From positions 1-37,710 of the IMG/VR virus record IMGVR_UViG_3300046451_000053: a DNA stretch of 37,710 bases. One strand, given 5' to 3'. Within the stretch, counting starts at the first letter, position 1. Each line of letters begins with the position of its first letter. The position numbers were made by a program, and so were the translations under genes. This DNA is from a virus. The notes under the pieces were generated by a model. The model was given only the letters and a program-made list of their open reading frames with translations. It had not been told where the DNA came from and did no database searches. Positions 36,741 through 37,710 of the stretch are shown one piece after another.

Positions 36741-37162
36741 TTGCTGACTAAGCGTTGCCCGAACCAAAAACTTATAATCACAGAAAAGAGTCCTATCACT
36801 TCGCTGGACCACAGCAGTTGGAATAACTCTAGGCTTATCAGGCCAAAAGCTGAAAGAAATGTAAGTAGCACAAATTCCAAGAAGAAAAAGTATGTAATAA
36901 GAGGTCTTACGCTTGCAGATAGATTTACCACCCATTTACTTGCCCTCCTAGTCTGTTCATCAGAACTTCTATGAATTGCCACGTTAGTCTCACCAACACT
37001 TACAATTAGAGCTTCATCTCTTTTGTCTTGAGACTGTTGTGCCATGATTTTAAGTTCATGGTCTTTGTCCCTTGTATCTTGTTTTGCGTCCATAAATTGT
37101 TTAAAAATTGATGGTCCCGTGGAAGTTACAAATCCTAAAAGACTGCCTATAAGTGAAATCAT
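36728..37162 (-). CDS. Holin (3TM/GTA-type)
   Basis: A 144-residue membrane protein: hydrophobic N-terminus (MISLIGSLLGFVTSTGPSIF), a charged helical middle (DAKQDTRDKDHELKIMAQQS), then two transmembrane helices (LITYFFFLEFVLLTFLSAFG and SSEVIGLFSVIISFWFG) and a basic QRLVSKWTK tail. This is the layout of the 3TM holin family found in phages and gene-transfer agents (SVRPLITY... and FWFGQR). It makes the membrane lesion that releases or activates the lysozyme encoded immediately downstream. Confidence 0.85.
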   Translation of the reverse strand: MISLIGSLLGFVTSTGPSIFKQFMDAKQDTRDKDHELKIMAQQSQDKRDEALIVSVGETNVAIHRSSDEQTRRASKWVVNLSASVRPLITYFFFLEFVLLTFLSAFGLISLELFQLLWSSEVIGLFSVIISFWFGQRLVSKWTK

Positions 37163-37171
37163 TATATCTCT

Positions 37172-37507
37172 CTAAACTGGTGGGTGTGAACCGTTGTGCG
37201 TGTGCATCAAAGTGTCTGTATCTCTTCTAAGTGCCGTAACTCTATGGTTTAAAGCTTCTACTTCTCTAGCTTTGGTTTCTTGGTGATCAGGGGACAGCAT
37301 AGAACCTAGCACACTTACTTGATGTTTCATAACTGCATCCCCAGACTCTGTTGCATCTAATCTAGTGTTTAAGCTGGCAATCTCTTTTAACACTCCCTTT
37401 AAATCTTCTTGTATACGAGATACAGTGCTTTTGATTACAGCCCATGTACCTGCTAGTCCTGCTAGCACTGTACCAAAAGTAAGAAGCTCTCTTGCTCCAA
37501 ACTCCAT
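37172..37507 (-). CDS. Membrane-anchored coiled-coil protein of the lysis cassette (111 aa)
   Basis: N-terminal hydrophobic helix (LLTFGTVLAGLAGTWAVIKS) followed by a coiled coil (SRIQEDLKGVLKEIASLNTR, then REVEALNHRVTALRRDTDTL) and a short His/Pro tail. That is an inner-spanin-like layout, but no outer spanin lipoprotein is evident. Start overlaps the stop of the 168-residue gene (TAATG), stop nine bases before the holin ATG. Function inferred. Confidence 0.7.
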   Translation of the reverse strand: MEFGARELLTFGTVLAGLAGTWAVIKSTVSRIQEDLKGVLKEIASLNTRLDATESGDAVMKHQVSVLGSMLSPDHQETKAREVEALNHRVTALRRDTDTLMHTHNGSHPPV

Positions 37508-37710
37508 TATTTTTTAGCCCAGTGTATGTACGCCGCTACCCCTGCTACTGCTAAACCAACTACAATTATTCCCATGACGTACTCCAATACTTTATACAAC
37601 TTTTCTGTTGAAATATTTTTCTTTTCTTTTAGTTCTTTTTCTTTAAGTCGGTGTTCAGCAATTCTACTTCTGCGTTCCTCTAAAATATCGTCCCAAGTAG
37701 ACTGACCAAA
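37507..37710 (-). CDS. Membrane-anchored protein, C-terminal part (gene crosses the sequence ends)
   Basis: Continuation of the gene that starts at 313. The frame passes the join after FGQSTWDDILEERRSRIAEH, goes through a Lys/Glu-rich helix (RLKEKELKEKKNISTEKLY), and ends with a transmembrane helix, VMGIIVVGLAVAGVAAYIHW, then AKK and stop. A type of C-tail anchor with a charged cytoplasmic coiled region. Bases 37701-37710 duplicate 1-10 and must be counted once. Stop overlaps the next start (TAATG). Close to the lysis genes. Confidence 0.85.
   Translation of the reverse strand, partial: FGQSTWDDILEERRSRIAEHRLKEKELKEKKNISTEKLYKVLEYVMGIIVVGLAVAGVAAYIHWAKK
37701..37710. repeat. Terminal 10-base direct repeat (second copy)
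   Basis: Same ten bases as positions 1-10; see the entry there. Confidence 0.85.

Noticed and set aside
36285-36935. 216-codon version of the lysozyme with an N-terminal membrane segment
   Set aside because: The first 65 residues are encoded over the holin gene in another frame; ATG 36740 gives a normal lysozyme length and a typical overlap.

Overview
The window is a complete or nearly complete genome of a lytic, T7-like (podovirus-type) tailed phage, most likely marine. The first ten bases are repeated as the last ten. A 168-residue reading frame runs off one end and continues in frame at the other, so the sequence closes into a circle of 37,700 unique bases. It encodes a DNA polymerase A, primase-helicase, SSB, Cas4/RecB-like nuclease, B12-dependent ribonucleotide reductase, terminase, portal, capsid, scaffold, T7-type tail tube parts, large ejection proteins and a lysozyme-holin cassette. 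I see no integrase, lysogeny repressor, tRNA, CRISPR or phage RNA polymerase. The small proteins and gene style resemble marine podoviruses of the pelagiphage/roseophage (Zobellviridae/cobavirus or HTVC010P-like) type. That placement is inference; no search was run.

Layout. A leftward late unit starts at a sigma70-type promoter near 9,350. It runs through small and large terminase (9,314-7,429), portal, and a tail-fibre/chaperone block (5,367-313). It then crosses the sequence ends into the lysis cassette (37,507-35,960). A second strong promoter (35,930-35,958) leads into tail collar protein, scaffold, capsid, a hairpin, tail adaptor and nozzle, ejection proteins, and finally a HesB/IscA-like gene. 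The rightward early/middle unit (11,395-21,088) opens with a string of very small overlapping ORFs. It continues into DUF6378-like protein, primase-helicase, DNA polymerase, SSB, a GIY-YIG-type ORF, Fe-S exonuclease, NrdJ and a membrane protein. The two units converge at about 21,080.

Between them, 9,300-11,950 is the control region. It holds three leftward single-gene cassettes, each with its own promoter and terminator (72 aa, a GP88-like 221 aa protein, 68 aa). It also holds a noncoding repeat-rich stretch of about 580 bases, a back-to-back promoter pair flooded with ACACTT repeats, and a second rightward promoter followed by long palindromes of the same core (TACACTTAGTAC). With no phage RNA polymerase, host sigma70 polymerase presumably reads all promoters; six of the seven candidates have exactly 17 bases between boxes.

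How it fits together: NrdJ makes dNTPs, and the polymerase, primase-helicase and SSB copy DNA. The four-cysteine nuclease may degrade host DNA or process phage DNA, and the A-type Fe-S carrier could service it. Most genes are coupled by TAATG or ATGA overlaps. Two genes, the GIY-YIG ORF and the GNAT-like ORF, have problematic starts. The palindrome-controlled early switch and the GIY-YIG ORF lying in the -1 frame behind SSB are the most interesting points.
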